Assembly (NCBI GenBank): GCA_963770035.1 | Contig: CAVYON010000038.1 | Location: 1-64,000, forward strand | Direction: 5' to 3' | Length of the DNA stretch: 64,000 nt | DNA from: Roseiarcus sp963770035 | GTDB lineage: Bacteria > Pseudomonadota > Alphaproteobacteria > Rhizobiales > Beijerinckiaceae | Shown here: one piece after another, positions 47,085 through 55,516 of the stretch | How positions within the stretch are numbered: position 1 is the first letter of the stretch | Layout of the letters: each line of letters starts with the position of its first letter | Position numbers and translations under genes: made by a program | Notes under the pieces: generated by a model | The model's database searches: none | What the model saw: the letters and a program-made list of their open reading frames with translations, nothing else | What the model was told of the DNA's origin: nothing

Positions 47085-49170
47085 ATGACGAATAAACCCC
47101 AGCCGGCCCAAAGCCTCGCCCTGGCGCGCGCCGAGCACGCGCGCCTCGGCGCCGAGATCGCCGGGCACGACATGCGCTACCATCAGGAGGACGCGCCCAG
47201 CGTCTCCGACGCCGAATACGACGATCTGCGGCGACGCTATCAGGCGCTCGAGGCGACCTTCCCGGAGTTGGCCGATGCCGACTCGCTCTCCCGCAAGGTG
47301 GGCGCTGCCCCAGCCGAGAAATTCGCCAAGGTCCGGCACGCCGTGCCGATGCTGTCGCTCGGCAACATCTTCGCCGACGAGGAGGTCGAGGAATTTTACG
47401 CCCGAGTCCGACGTTTCCTGGGTCTTCGCGAGGAAACCCCCCTCGCCATGACCGCCGAACCCAAGATCGACGGCCTCTCCTGCACCCTCCACTACGAGAA
47501 CGGCGAGCTCAAGCAAGCGGCGACGCGGGGGGACGGCTACGAAGGCGAGGACGTCACCGCCAACGTCCGCACGATCAAGGCCATCCCGCGCCTCCTGACC
47601 GGGGCGCCGAAGATTTTCGAGGCCAGAGGCGAGGTCTATATGCGCCTTGAGGACTTCGCCGCGCTCAACGCCCGCCAGGCGGAAGCCGGCAAGCCGACCT
47701 TCGCCAATCCGCGCAACTTCGCCGCCGGCTCGTTGCGCCAGCTCGACCCGCGCATCACGGCCTCGCGTCCGCTCGCGTTTTTCGCCTACGCCTGGGGCGA
47801 GGTCAGCGAGCCCTTCGCCGTAACGCAATTCGAGGCCATCGAGGCCATGCGGCGCTTCGGCCTGCCGACCAATCCGCGCACAAAACTCTGCCGGTCGGCG
47901 GCCGAGCTCATCGCCCAATACCGCACCATCGAGGCCGAGCGCGCCAACCTCGGCTACGACATCGACGGCGTCGTCTACAAGGTCGACGACCTTGCGCTTC
48001 AGCAGCGGCTCGGCTTCGTTTCCCGCTCGCCGCGCTGGGCGACGGCGCACAAGTTCCCGGCCGAGCGGGCGACGACCGTGCTTGAGGCGATCGAGATCCA
48101 GGTCGGGCGCACCGGCGCATTGACGCCGGTCGCCAAGCTCAAGCCCGTCACCGTCGGCGGCGTGGTCGTCTCGAACGCGACCTTGCACAACGAAGACGAG
48201 ATCGCCCGCAAGGACGTCCGGATCGGCGACACGGTCGTGGTGCAGCGGGCCGGCGACGTCATCCCGCAGGTCGTCGAGGTGCTGCTCGACAAGCGCGCCC
48301 CCGGCGCCGAACCGTTCAAGTTTCCTGAGACCTGTCCGGCCTGCGGCTCGGCGGCGCTCCGCGAGATCGACGAAAAGACCGGCGAGGCCGACGTCGTGCG
48401 CCGCTGCACCGGCCACCTCGTCTGCCCGGCGCAAGCGGTCGAGGGGCTGAAGCACTTCGCCTCGCGCAACGCCTTCGACATCGAGGGCCTTGGCGACAAG
48501 CAGATCGAGCTCTTCTTCAAGGAAGGGCTCGTCCGCACGCCCGCGGACGTTTTCACGCTCCGCCTCCGCGACGGCCAGGGCCGCCCCCCCTTGCGCGATT
48601 GGGAGGGCTTTGGCGAAACCTCGGTGAAGAACCTGTTCGACGCCGTTGACGCGCGCCGGACCGTCGCCCTCAATCGCTTTCTGTTCGCCCTCGGAATTCC
48701 GCCATATCGGCGAAACCAACGCGCGCCGACTTGCGCGCCACTACGGCGACTGGGAGACGTTCCGCGCCGCCGCGCGGGCGGCGGACGCGGCCGAGGAGCT
48801 GGGAAGCGTCGCGGGCGTCGGCCCGGTCGTGGCCGAGACGGTCGCCGACTTCTTCGCCGAGCCGCGCAACGAGGCGGCGCTCGACGCGCTCTTGCGCGAG
48901 GTGACGGTCGAGCCAATGGAGGCGGTGGCTGCCGGCCATCCGCTCGCCGGCAAGACCGTCGTCTTCACCGGCTCGCTTGAGCGGATGACCCGCGACGAGG
49001 CCAAGGCCATGGCGGAGCGGCTGGGGGCCAAGGTGTCGGGGTCGATCTCGGGCAAGACCGACTTGGTCGTTGCGGGTCCTGGCGCCGGCTCGAAACTTGC
49101 AAAGGCGCGCGAGTTCGGCGTCGAGACGATCGACGAGGAGGAATGGGTGAAGCGGGCCGGCGGAGGCTAG
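47085..49170 (+). CDS. ligA: NAD-dependent DNA ligase LigA, frame broken once
   Basis: About 695 residues. An N-terminal Ia domain (YDDLRRRYQALEATFPELAD) is followed by the adenylation site AEPKIDGLSCTLHYENG (Lys of KIDG), RGDGYEGEDVTANVRTI, the OB fold, a four-Cys zinc finger (CPACGS...RCTGHLVCPAQ), helix-hairpin-helix repeats and a C-terminal BRCT domain (LAGKTVVFTGSLERMTRDEA). One extra C near 48700 shifts the frame; removing it gives ALGIRHIGETNARRLARHYG. Since ligA is essential, this is almost certainly a sequence error. Confidence 0.93.
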
Positions 49171-49195
49171 GCGCGGGGACGATTTGGAGAGCCCG

Positions 49196-50308
49196 GTGAG
49201 CGGAGCGGACTCGCAAGCCCCCTTGCGGCGCGGATGGACGACCGGCGCCTGCGCGAGCGGGGCGGCGCGCGCGGCGTTCGAGGCGCTGCTGACGGGCGTC
49301 TTTCCCGATCCCGTGCCGGTCGCGCTCCCAAAGGGTCTGAGGCCCGCATTCGCGCTGGCGAAGTCCCATCTCGGGCACGCCGAGGCGGTGGCGGGGATCG
49401 TCAAGGACGCGGGCGACGATCCCGACGTGACGCACGGAGCGCTGATCCTGGCGACGGTGCGGTTCGCCGCGCGCGGGTCGGGTGTCGCCTTTCGCGCCGG
49501 CCAAGGGGTCGGCACGGTGACGCGCCCGGGGCTGCCGCTGCCGCCCGGCGAGCCCGCGATCAATCCGGCCCCGCGCGCGATGATCCGGGCAAACTTGGGC
49601 GAGGTCGCCGAGCGGGTCGGCGTCGCCGCCGACGTCGAGGTCGAAATTTCCGTTCCCGACGGCGAAAGGATCGCCAAGCGGACCGCCAATGGCCGGCTCG
49701 GCATCGTCGGCGGCCTGTCGATCCTCGGCACGACCGGCGTCGTCGTGCCCTATTCCTGCGCGGCCTGGATCCACTCGATCATGCGCGGCGTCGATGTGGC
49801 GCGTGCGAGCGGCTTGACCCATATCGGCGCGGCGACTGGCGATGTTTCCGAAGCCGCCATCCGGGCGCGCGACGGCCTGCCCGAGCATGCGCTGATCGAC
49901 ATGGGCGACTTTGTCGGCGGGATGCTCAAATACCTGCGGGTCCACCCGATCGCCCGCATCACCATCGCGGGCGGCCCGGCCAAGATGACCAAGCTTGCGC
50001 AGGGCTTGCTCGACCTGCATTCCAAGCGCGGCTCGGTCGATCTCGCGGCGCTCAGCGAGCGCGTGGCCGAAGCCGGCGGCGCAGCGGACGTATGCGCGGC
50101 GATCGCCGCCGCCAACAGCGGCCTGCACGCCTTCGAGCTTGCGTCGGCGGCCGGCTTCGACCTGCCCGGACTGATCGCCGAGGGCGCATGGCGCACCGCG
50201 GCGCGGGTGCTGGCCGGCGCGCCGACCGAACTCGAGATCACGGTCGTCGGCCGTGACGGGCACATCCTGGCGACCAGCGGGTTTCGGCCGGTGTCGGGGC
50301 CCGGCTGA
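49196..50308 (+). CDS. cbiD: cobalt-precorrin-5B C1-methyltransferase CbiD
   Basis: A 370-residue CbiD, which methylates C1 of the contracted corrin ring using S-adenosylmethionine. RRGWTTGACASGAARAAFEA opens the protein; LGIVGGLSILGTTGVVVPYS and GDFVGGMLKYLRVHPIARIT are family hallmarks. A GTG at 49196 follows TGGAGA at good spacing and is preferred over TTG 49184. CbiD belongs to the anaerobic pathway, whereas the other cob genes here are of the aerobic type; see findings. It lies right after ligA and is separated from the main cob block by a cytochrome, a regulator and an IS110 element. Confidence 0.92.
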   Translation: MSGADSQAPLRRGWTTGACASGAARAAFEALLTGVFPDPVPVALPKGLRPAFALAKSHLGHAEAVAGIVKDAGDDPDVTHGALILATVRFAARGSGVAFRAGQGVGTVTRPGLPLPPGEPAINPAPRAMIRANLGEVAERVGVAADVEVEISVPDGERIAKRTANGRLGIVGGLSILGTTGVVVPYSCAAWIHSIMRGVDVARASGLTHIGAATGDVSEAAIRARDGLPEHALIDMGDFVGGMLKYLRVHPIARITIAGGPAKMTKLAQGLLDLHSKRGSVDLAALSERVAEAGGAADVCAAIAAANSGLHAFELASAAGFDLPGLIAEGAWRTAARVLAGAPTELEITVVGRDGHILATSGFRPVSGPG

Positions 50309-50626
50309 ATGGCCCTGTCTGTAGCCGCGCTCGCTGAGCGCGGACGCCGTGGTCGCCGACCGCAGCGCTCATAGGCCTTGTCGCCGACCGCGGGAGACCC
50401 GGTCCGACCGCTGACCGCGATTTTCTGACCAAGTCCCAATGATTTCAATGGGTTAAGGGGTAGAATCGGCGATTCTGAGTCCAACGACTCAATGATATCA
50501 AGGGATTACGCGGAGGTTGAGCGTCGTGGCAGCCGCCGGGGCGTCCGACCTGCGGCCGCCTCCTCGACCGCCATGCGTCACATGGCCCCGGTAGCGGCCG
50601 CGATTTCCAGGGGCGCGGCCGCCGTC
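50309..50626. repeat. intergenic stretch with 'CTGTAGCCGCGCTCGCTGAGCGCGG' repeat
   Basis: A copy of the 16001-16050 repeat family lies at about 50320-50352, followed by degenerate GC-rich palindromes up to 50420. An AT-richer part (50430-50510) contains GAATCG-G-CGATTC. No gene is visible. Confidence 0.55.
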
Positions 50627-51019
50627 TCACTTGGATTGGGTAAACAGATCGGGTCTGCCGCTCATGAAGGCGATGATGGCGCGGTAGTCGTCGTCGGTGC
50701 AGGCGCAGAGGCCGCGCGGCGGCATGGCGTTGCGGCCGCTCTTGACCGAGGCGAGCAAACCGTCCGGTCCGCGCGCCGCGATGCGCGGCGCCCAGGCCGA
50801 GGTCTGCCCGATCAGCGGCGCGCCGTTGCCGGCCACGCCGTGACAGTTCTTGCATGACCGGTCGAACTTGGCCGCGAGCGCCGGCGGCGACGGCTCGGCG
50901 CGTAGCGCATAGTCGATCTCGGCCTGGGAGGCGCCCGGCGGGCGTCCGGCCTGATGCGAACGGCCGCAGGAGGCGAGCAGAGCGGTGGCGGCCAATGCGG
51001 CGAACAAAACCCGGCGCAT
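50627..51019 (-). CDS. lipoprotein c-type cytochrome (cytochrome c5-like)
   Basis: 130 residues. Lipobox LAATALLASC, then one heme site CKNCH near residue 56. The axial Met is probably in NAMPPRG, next to a Cys pair (GLCACTDD) typical of c5-type cytochromes. It should be a periplasmic, membrane-anchored electron carrier. It is preceded by a good ribosome site and is separate from its neighbours. The partner oxidase or reductase is not in this window. Confidence 0.88.
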   Translation of the reverse strand: MRRVLFAALAATALLASCGRSHQAGRPPGASQAEIDYALRAEPSPPALAAKFDRSCKNCHGVAGNGAPLIGQTSAWAPRIAARGPDGLLASVKSGRNAMPPRGLCACTDDDYRAIIAFMSGRPDLFTQSK

Positions 51020-51410
51020 CCGTCTCCCGTTCAGCCCTCTTCAGCATTCGACGATCCGAGCGCGACGCGAAGACGGCAAACGCGCTTTTTCGCAAAAGAC
51101 GCGCGACATCAAGACACGAACACGACGTTTGTGATCCCAGTGGAATCCAATTGCTCGAGACGGAAATATCAGGCCGCCTCCGTGCGTCAAGCGAATCCGC
51201 CGCCGATTTGCGCCGTTGCGCGCAATCGCCTTCGAACCCGCGGACAATGTGGGCTTCAACCTCTCGGCTCTAATCGTGGACGGCGCGTCAGGCTGCTGAC
51301 CCTTCACCCGGTCGGTCTGCAATTTTCGGCCTTGGGAGCGCCACAAGCTCCGCCTGCCCGCGCCCCGCTCCCTTGCGATCCATTGAGGCGATCCGTCCGC
51401 GTCGCAGAGA
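51020..51410. other. intergenic, nothing recognised
   Basis: No credible gene or repeat. Probably carries the cytochrome promoter near 51030-51060. Confidence 0.4.
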
Positions 51411-51839
51411 TCAGGTCACGGCTAGTGGATCTGTATTCAATTGACCCCGGTCCTGCGCCTTGTCCAACTGGGCTTGCTCCGCAACGAAATTGAGAACGGC
51501 CCGTCGGCGCTCCGGGTCTCTAATACTCAGATAGGTGCGCACGAGAAACCATCCCACTTGTACGGTAGCCCGGTACTCTGGAGGATTGATCGGACGATCA
51601 GTCCGGATCGAGACGTTAGCGGCTGCCGAAATCGCAAGGCGAAGTTCGTCCAATCTGTATGGGTCTGGGACAGGCAAGCTCGGCGGCGACGGGGCGTCCT
51701 CGCGATTTGTCTCGATGGCGGGCTCCGGCGCCTTTCGGATCGCAGCGCCGACCCGAACCCTTGTCCTTGCCTTTGGCGCAGACGCAGCAAAATTGTGAAT
51801 TGCCCCTTCTTCTTCCCACTTGTGGCTTGTCGGGCTCAT
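51411..51839 (-). CDS. hypothetical protein
   Basis: A 142-residue frame. The N-terminal half is Ala/Pro-rich and may not be coding. The C-terminal 75 residues (DPYRLDELRLAISAAANVSI, VQVGWFLVRTYLSIRDPERR) look like a compact helical protein with ordinary amino-acid composition. I do not recognise a family. The start is uncertain. Confidence 0.4.
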   Translation of the reverse strand: MSPTSHKWEEEGAIHNFAASAPKARTRVRVGAAIRKAPEPAIETNREDAPSPPSLPVPDPYRLDELRLAISAAANVSIRTDRPINPPEYRATVQVGWFLVRTYLSIRDPERRRAVLNFVAEQAQLDKAQDRGQLNTDPLAVT

Positions 51840-51997
51840 TGGCGTTCAGTCCGCAAAGAGGACGCTTGCCGCCAATCCGACGCGACATGGCTTCAGACGC
51901 AAACCGTCCTATACCGATCAAGGGTACCGAAGGGGAAAGGCATCCGCTGTACAAAATTGACCGAATTGCCAAAGAATGACGTGGCGCCGCCTGCGAC

Positions 51998-52654
51998 TTA
52001 TTCGCGCAGGACGACACTCAAAAGAGAACTGTTGACTTTCAGCACCCCGTTATAATCGATATAGCCAAGTTTCCTGAATTTGTTCATGAAGTAGCTTACC
52101 CGCGGGCGGGTCGTCCCGATCATCTCGGCAAGCATCTCCTGACTGATTTTTGTGGTGATCGGCTCCGGCTTCCCTTCCCCTCCGAAATTCGCCAGCAGCA
52201 GAAGAGCGCGGGCCAGGCGTCTTTCGCTGGAATGGAACAGGTGGTCGACAAGGTCCGCCTCGACTCGACTGTTGCGGGTCAAGAGGTGCGCGGTGAACAC
52301 GGCGCCAAAGGCGGGTTCGGTATGGAGGACGCGGATCATCTCCGCTTTCTCGATGCGCAAGACGGTGGCGTCGGTCATCGCAGTGGCCGTCGCCAATCGC
52401 GAAGGCTGGGCAATCAGGCAGCCTTCGCCGAAAAAATCCCGCTCGCCGAATAGGCCGACGACCGCCTCCCGCCCCTGCCCGGAGATCACGGCGATCTTGA
52501 CCTTGCCCCGGACAATATAGAAAACCGAGTCGGCGGCGTCTCCTTGCGAAAAAATAACCTGTCTCGGCCGATATTCGGACATGGATCGGCGGTGGTTCGC
52601 TGTCGCGAGAAATACGTCCGGATCAAACGCAGCCTTCTTGGCTTTTTTTGCCAT
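51998..52654 (-). CDS. Crp/Fnr family transcriptional regulator
   Basis: 218 residues. Cyclic-nucleotide-binding-like N-terminal domain (RQVIFSQGDAADSVFYIVRG, VVGLFGERDFFGEGCLIAQP), dimer helix and a C-terminal winged helix-turn-helix (TTKISQEMLAEMIGTTRPRV). It lacks the N-terminal cysteine cluster of oxygen-sensing FNR. ATG 52654 (MAKKAKKAAF) is preferred. About 100-140 bases upstream lie a TTGTCA-TAG-TGACAA palindrome and a near-perfect FNR-type box, so an FNR/FixK/DNR-type protein may control it. Its targets are unknown. Confidence 0.87.
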   Translation of the reverse strand: MAKKAKKAAFDPDVFLATANHRRSMSEYRPRQVIFSQGDAADSVFYIVRGKVKIAVISGQGREAVVGLFGERDFFGEGCLIAQPSRLATATAMTDATVLRIEKAEMIRVLHTEPAFGAVFTAHLLTRNSRVEADLVDHLFHSSERRLARALLLLANFGGEGKPEPITTKISQEMLAEMIGTTRPRVSYFMNKFRKLGYIDYNGVLKVNSSLLSVVLRE

Positions 52655-52750
52655 CAATCGACTTCCGCACCCATACGTGAGCGTAAATTCCATCAGCCAC
52701 TGAAGAATGGCGCCCGCCTTCTCAGCTCGTGATCATGCTCGCATCTTATA

Positions 52751-52796
52751 TTGTCATAGTGACAAGCCATCGTGCACGCGCATTGATCTAGGTCAA
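52751..52796. promoter_or_regulatory. two palindromic boxes upstream of the Crp/Fnr gene, one FNR-like
   Basis: TTGTCA-TAG-TGACAA at 52751-52765 has perfect 6-base arms. TTGAT-CTAG-GTCAA at 52783-52796 matches the FNR/FixK/DNR consensus TTGAT-N4-ATCAA at nine of ten positions. Confidence 0.55.
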
Positions 52797-52941
52797 CGCG
52801 GACGGTTACCGCACCACTCCGGTTTCCGTTCGCTAGTCGGCCGCGGCGTCAACAAATTGGAAGGGTCGATCCCACCTGTCGCCGCGCACTGACCCAAGCG
52901 TCGCTGCCCGGCTCCGCTCCCGTTCATATGTGGACGGCCTC

Positions 52942-53186
52942 TGGCAAGCGGTTTTTGACGGTCTGAACGTTTTGGTCTGCTGCGGTCATATGTACGGCCT
53001 GTTGGCGCGGTATAGACCGCTGGCCCTGATGATATTCGACGGTCCTGGTCCCTATCATTGCGACGGGCTCTGGGCTCGTGACGGGTGTCGGGGTGTCCTG
53101 GACTTTCGTGGCGACCGTGTCGTTCATCACGTCGTTGCGCTTACCAAACTGTTCGAACTGAAACGCCTGGTTGGAGAGCCCTGTCT
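52942..53186 (-). ncRNA. candidate bridge RNA (seekRNA) of the IS110 element
   Basis: This is the only sizeable non-coding part of the element and sits 3' of the transposase, where IS1111-group elements encode the RNA that pairs with donor and target DNA. The sequence has several short inverted repeats and a near-repeat of the IS end (ATATGTACGGCCTGTTGGC around 52988). Position and family support the call; no structure was computed. Confidence 0.4.
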
Positions 53187-54212
53187 TCAGGCTTTTGTAT
53201 AAAGTTCGGTTCGGAAGGCTTCGCCGGTCGACATCATCGCCCAGGCGATTCTGGCCAGCTTGTTGGCCAGGGCGACGGCGACGACGCGTTCGGGCTTTCT
53301 GGCCCTCATGGCGACAATCCATTCGGCCAGGGCGCCTTTGTATTTGTGGGCCACGCGCAACACCGACGTGCATCCCACGACCAGCATCTTGCGCAGATAT
53401 CGATTGCCCTTCTTGGTGATGGGGCCGAGCTTGTCCTTGCCGCCGCTCGAGTGCTGGCTCGGCGTGATGCCCAAAGACGCGCTGAAATCGCGCGCCGACC
53501 GGAAGACGCCGGGATCCGGATTGAAAGCGACCATCGCCGATGCGATCAGCGGGCCGAAGGCGGGGATTTCGTCGAGCAGCCGGCTCGTCTGGTTTTTCGC
53601 GCTCGCCTGGGCGATCGTCTTCTCCAGCCCGTCGATCTTTTCGTCGAGGCCATCGATGTGCGAAGCCAGCATCGCGGTCGCCTGCCTGGCCTCTTCGGCA
53701 AGGGTTTCGTCGGCCTCGGCGAGCGCCAGCAGGTCCTCGACCCGGTGGATGCCCTTGGGCGCGATCAGGCCGAACTCCGAGAGATGCCCGCGCAGCGCGT
53801 TGACGGTCATGGTTCGCTGCTTGACCAGCAATTCCCGGGTCTTGTGCAGCATCAGCCCGGCTTGCTGATCGGCGCTCTTGATCGGAACGAACCGCATGTC
53901 GGGGCGCGACATGGCCTCGCAGACCCCCGCCGCGTCCTTCGCATCGTTCTTGTTCCGTTGAACATAGGCTTTCGCGTAAGCGGGAGGAATGAGGACCACG
54001 TCGTGCCCCAACGCCCGCAGCTCCCGCGCCCAGTAATGCGCCGATCCGCACGCCTCCATCCCGATCCGGGTTGGCGCAATCCCGGCAAAGAAACTCAGGA
54101 ACTTGCCCCGGCTCAACTTTCGCGTCACCGCAGGCGCGCCCTCGCGCTCGATCCCATGCACCTGAAAAAAGTTCTTCGCCAGATCGACCCCAATCCTGAT
54201 AAACTCCTTCAT
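53187..54212 (-). CDS. IS110 family transposase
   Basis: 341 residues. The N-terminal RuvC-like DEDD domain shows RIGVDLAKNFFQVHG, GMEACGSAHYWARELRALGH and RNKNDAKDA. The C-terminal Transposase_20 domain shows LLDEIPAFGPLIASAMVAF and LGITPSQHSSGGKDKLGPIT, with the serine thought to be catalytic. ATG 54212 is preferred over an upstream alternative. It is full length with an intact frame, so the element may be active. Confidence 0.93.
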   Translation of the reverse strand: MKEFIRIGVDLAKNFFQVHGIEREGAPAVTRKLSRGKFLSFFAGIAPTRIGMEACGSAHYWARELRALGHDVVLIPPAYAKAYVQRNKNDAKDAAGVCEAMSRPDMRFVPIKSADQQAGLMLHKTRELLVKQRTMTVNALRGHLSEFGLIAPKGIHRVEDLLALAEADETLAEEARQATAMLASHIDGLDEKIDGLEKTIAQASAKNQTSRLLDEIPAFGPLIASAMVAFNPDPGVFRSARDFSASLGITPSQHSSGGKDKLGPITKKGNRYLRKMLVVGCTSVLRVAHKYKGALAEWIVAMRARKPERVVAVALANKLARIAWAMMSTGEAFRTELYTKA

Positions 54213-54338
54213 GGACGGCTTCCCTTTCCGTGACCGCCTACCGGTCACCCTTTGGCACTTGATGCCATTCGGGTGAGGCCGTCCACATCATCATTGCGAG
54301 GCCCCGAAGGTCGGGAAACGGGGCGATTGCGACCGCTC

Positions 54339-55109
54339 CTACTTGTCTCTCGCGGCCCCGGCCCGAAACCGTCGCACGTAGGCGGCGTTGTAGAGTTCGC
54401 TCTCGCGAAAGTCCTTAGCCCCGAGCGCCGGCCCGACGAGAATGAGGCCCGTGCGCTCGACGGGCGCCGCGCGCATCGCTTCGACCAGGCTGCCGAGCGG
54501 AGCGCGGACGACCCGCTCGTCCGGCCAGGACGCGCGGGCGACGACGGCGGCCGGGCAGTCGGCGCCATAATAGGGCAGAAGCTCGGCGACTACGCGCTCG
54601 AGCGCGTGGATCGAGAGGTGGATCGCCAGTGTCGCGCCAGTCGCGGCAAAGGCCGCGAGCGTCTCCCGCTCCGGCATCGGCGAGGCGCGTCCCGCGATGC
54701 GGGTCAGCGCCAGCGATTGCGCGAGCCCCGGCAGGGTCAACTCGCGCTTCAGCGCGGCGGCGGCGGCGGCGAAGGCCGGCACGCCCGGCGTCACCGTGGT
54801 GGGCACGCCCGCGGCGTCGAGCCGGCGCAACTGTTCGCCCATCGCGCTCCAGATCGAGAGGTCCCCCGAATGGAGGCGCGCGACGTCCTTGCCTTCGGAC
54901 GTGGCGTCGACGCAGAGTCCGACGATCGCGTCGAGATCGAGCGGCGCCGTGTCGACGATCTTGGCGCCCGGCGGGCAATGGTCGATCAGCGCCTTCGGCA
55001 CCAGCGAGCCGGCGTAGAGGCAGACCGGGCAGCGCGCGATCAGATCGCGCCCCCGGACCGTGATGAGATCGGGCGCGCCGGGCCCGGCCCCGATGAAGTG
55101 CACGGTCAT
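54339..55109 (-). CDS. cobM: precorrin-4 C11-methyltransferase CobM
   Basis: 256 residues, tetrapyrrole methylase fold. VHFIGAGPGAPDLITVRGRD, YAGSLVPKALIDHCPPGA, ARLHSGDLSIWSAMGEQ and TVTPGVPAFAAAAAALKREL are the CobM/CbiF signatures. It uses S-adenosylmethionine to methylate C11 in aerobic corrin synthesis. Its ATG overlaps the cobE stop (ATGA), and it is the last gene of cobL-cobE-cobM. Confidence 0.94.
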   Translation of the reverse strand: MTVHFIGAGPGAPDLITVRGRDLIARCPVCLYAGSLVPKALIDHCPPGAKIVDTAPLDLDAIVGLCVDATSEGKDVARLHSGDLSIWSAMGEQLRRLDAAGVPTTVTPGVPAFAAAAAALKRELTLPGLAQSLALTRIAGRASPMPERETLAAFAATGATLAIHLSIHALERVVAELLPYYGADCPAAVVARASWPDERVVRAPLGSLVEAMRAAPVERTGLILVGPALGAKDFRESELYNAAYVRRFRAGAARDK

Positions 55110-55516
55110 GGAGGACCCTCAGAGACGGCGATGGCGCAGGTCGCGCCGCCTTCGACGAGCCGCGGCCCGAGCAGCCGGCCGCCTTCGCCCGCGCCGGCGA
55201 GCGCCGCCGCCTCGGCGATGGCCGGGACGCCGTAACGCGCCTCGACCACTTCGGAACGAGTCAGGACTTGCGAAGCCTCCGCCTGCAAAGCCTTGAGCGG
55301 CAGCGGCGTCAGCGGCGCCGCCATCAGCCGCGCAGCCTCGACCAGCCCCGGCACGTTGGCCTTGGCGGCAAGGGTGAAGAGCTGCAGATTGCCCTCGGGC
55401 GCGCGGAATTCTGCGAGCGACCGGCGGATCAAAGCGGCGACCGTCGCGCCCTCGACGCCCGCGCGACATCCGAGGCCGACGGCGACGACGCGGCTCACGG
55501 GCGCGTCCATCGCCAT
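55106..55516 (-). CDS. cobE: cobalamin biosynthesis protein CobE (CbiG C-terminal type)
   Basis: 136 residues matching CobE/CbiG_C: VVAVGLGCRAGVEGATVAAL, APEGNLQLFTLAAKANVPGL, PLPLKALQAEASQVLTRSEV. CobE is needed for aerobic cobalamin synthesis; its exact step is unsettled. The start is ATG 55516 or ATG 55510, both overlapping the end of cobL, and the stop overlaps cobM. Confidence 0.88.
   Translation of the reverse strand: MAMDAPVSRVVAVGLGCRAGVEGATVAALIRRSLAEFRAPEGNLQLFTLAAKANVPGLVEAARLMAAPLTPLPLKALQAEASQVLTRSEVVEARYGVPAIAEAAALAGAGEGGRLLGPRLVEGGATCAIAVSEGPP

Larger units (their letters stand above)
52928..54288. mobile_element. IS110 family insertion sequence (IS1111-like layout)
   Basis: A single transposase gene lies between perfect 14-base inverted repeats, ATGTGGACGGCCTC at 52928-52941 and GAGGCCGTCCACAT at 54275-54288. 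Inverted repeats near the ends are a feature of the IS1111 subgroup. The long non-coding end (about 245 bases) lies downstream of the gene and the short one (62 bases) upstream, also as in IS1111. True ends may lie a few bases outside the repeats. Confidence 0.8.
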
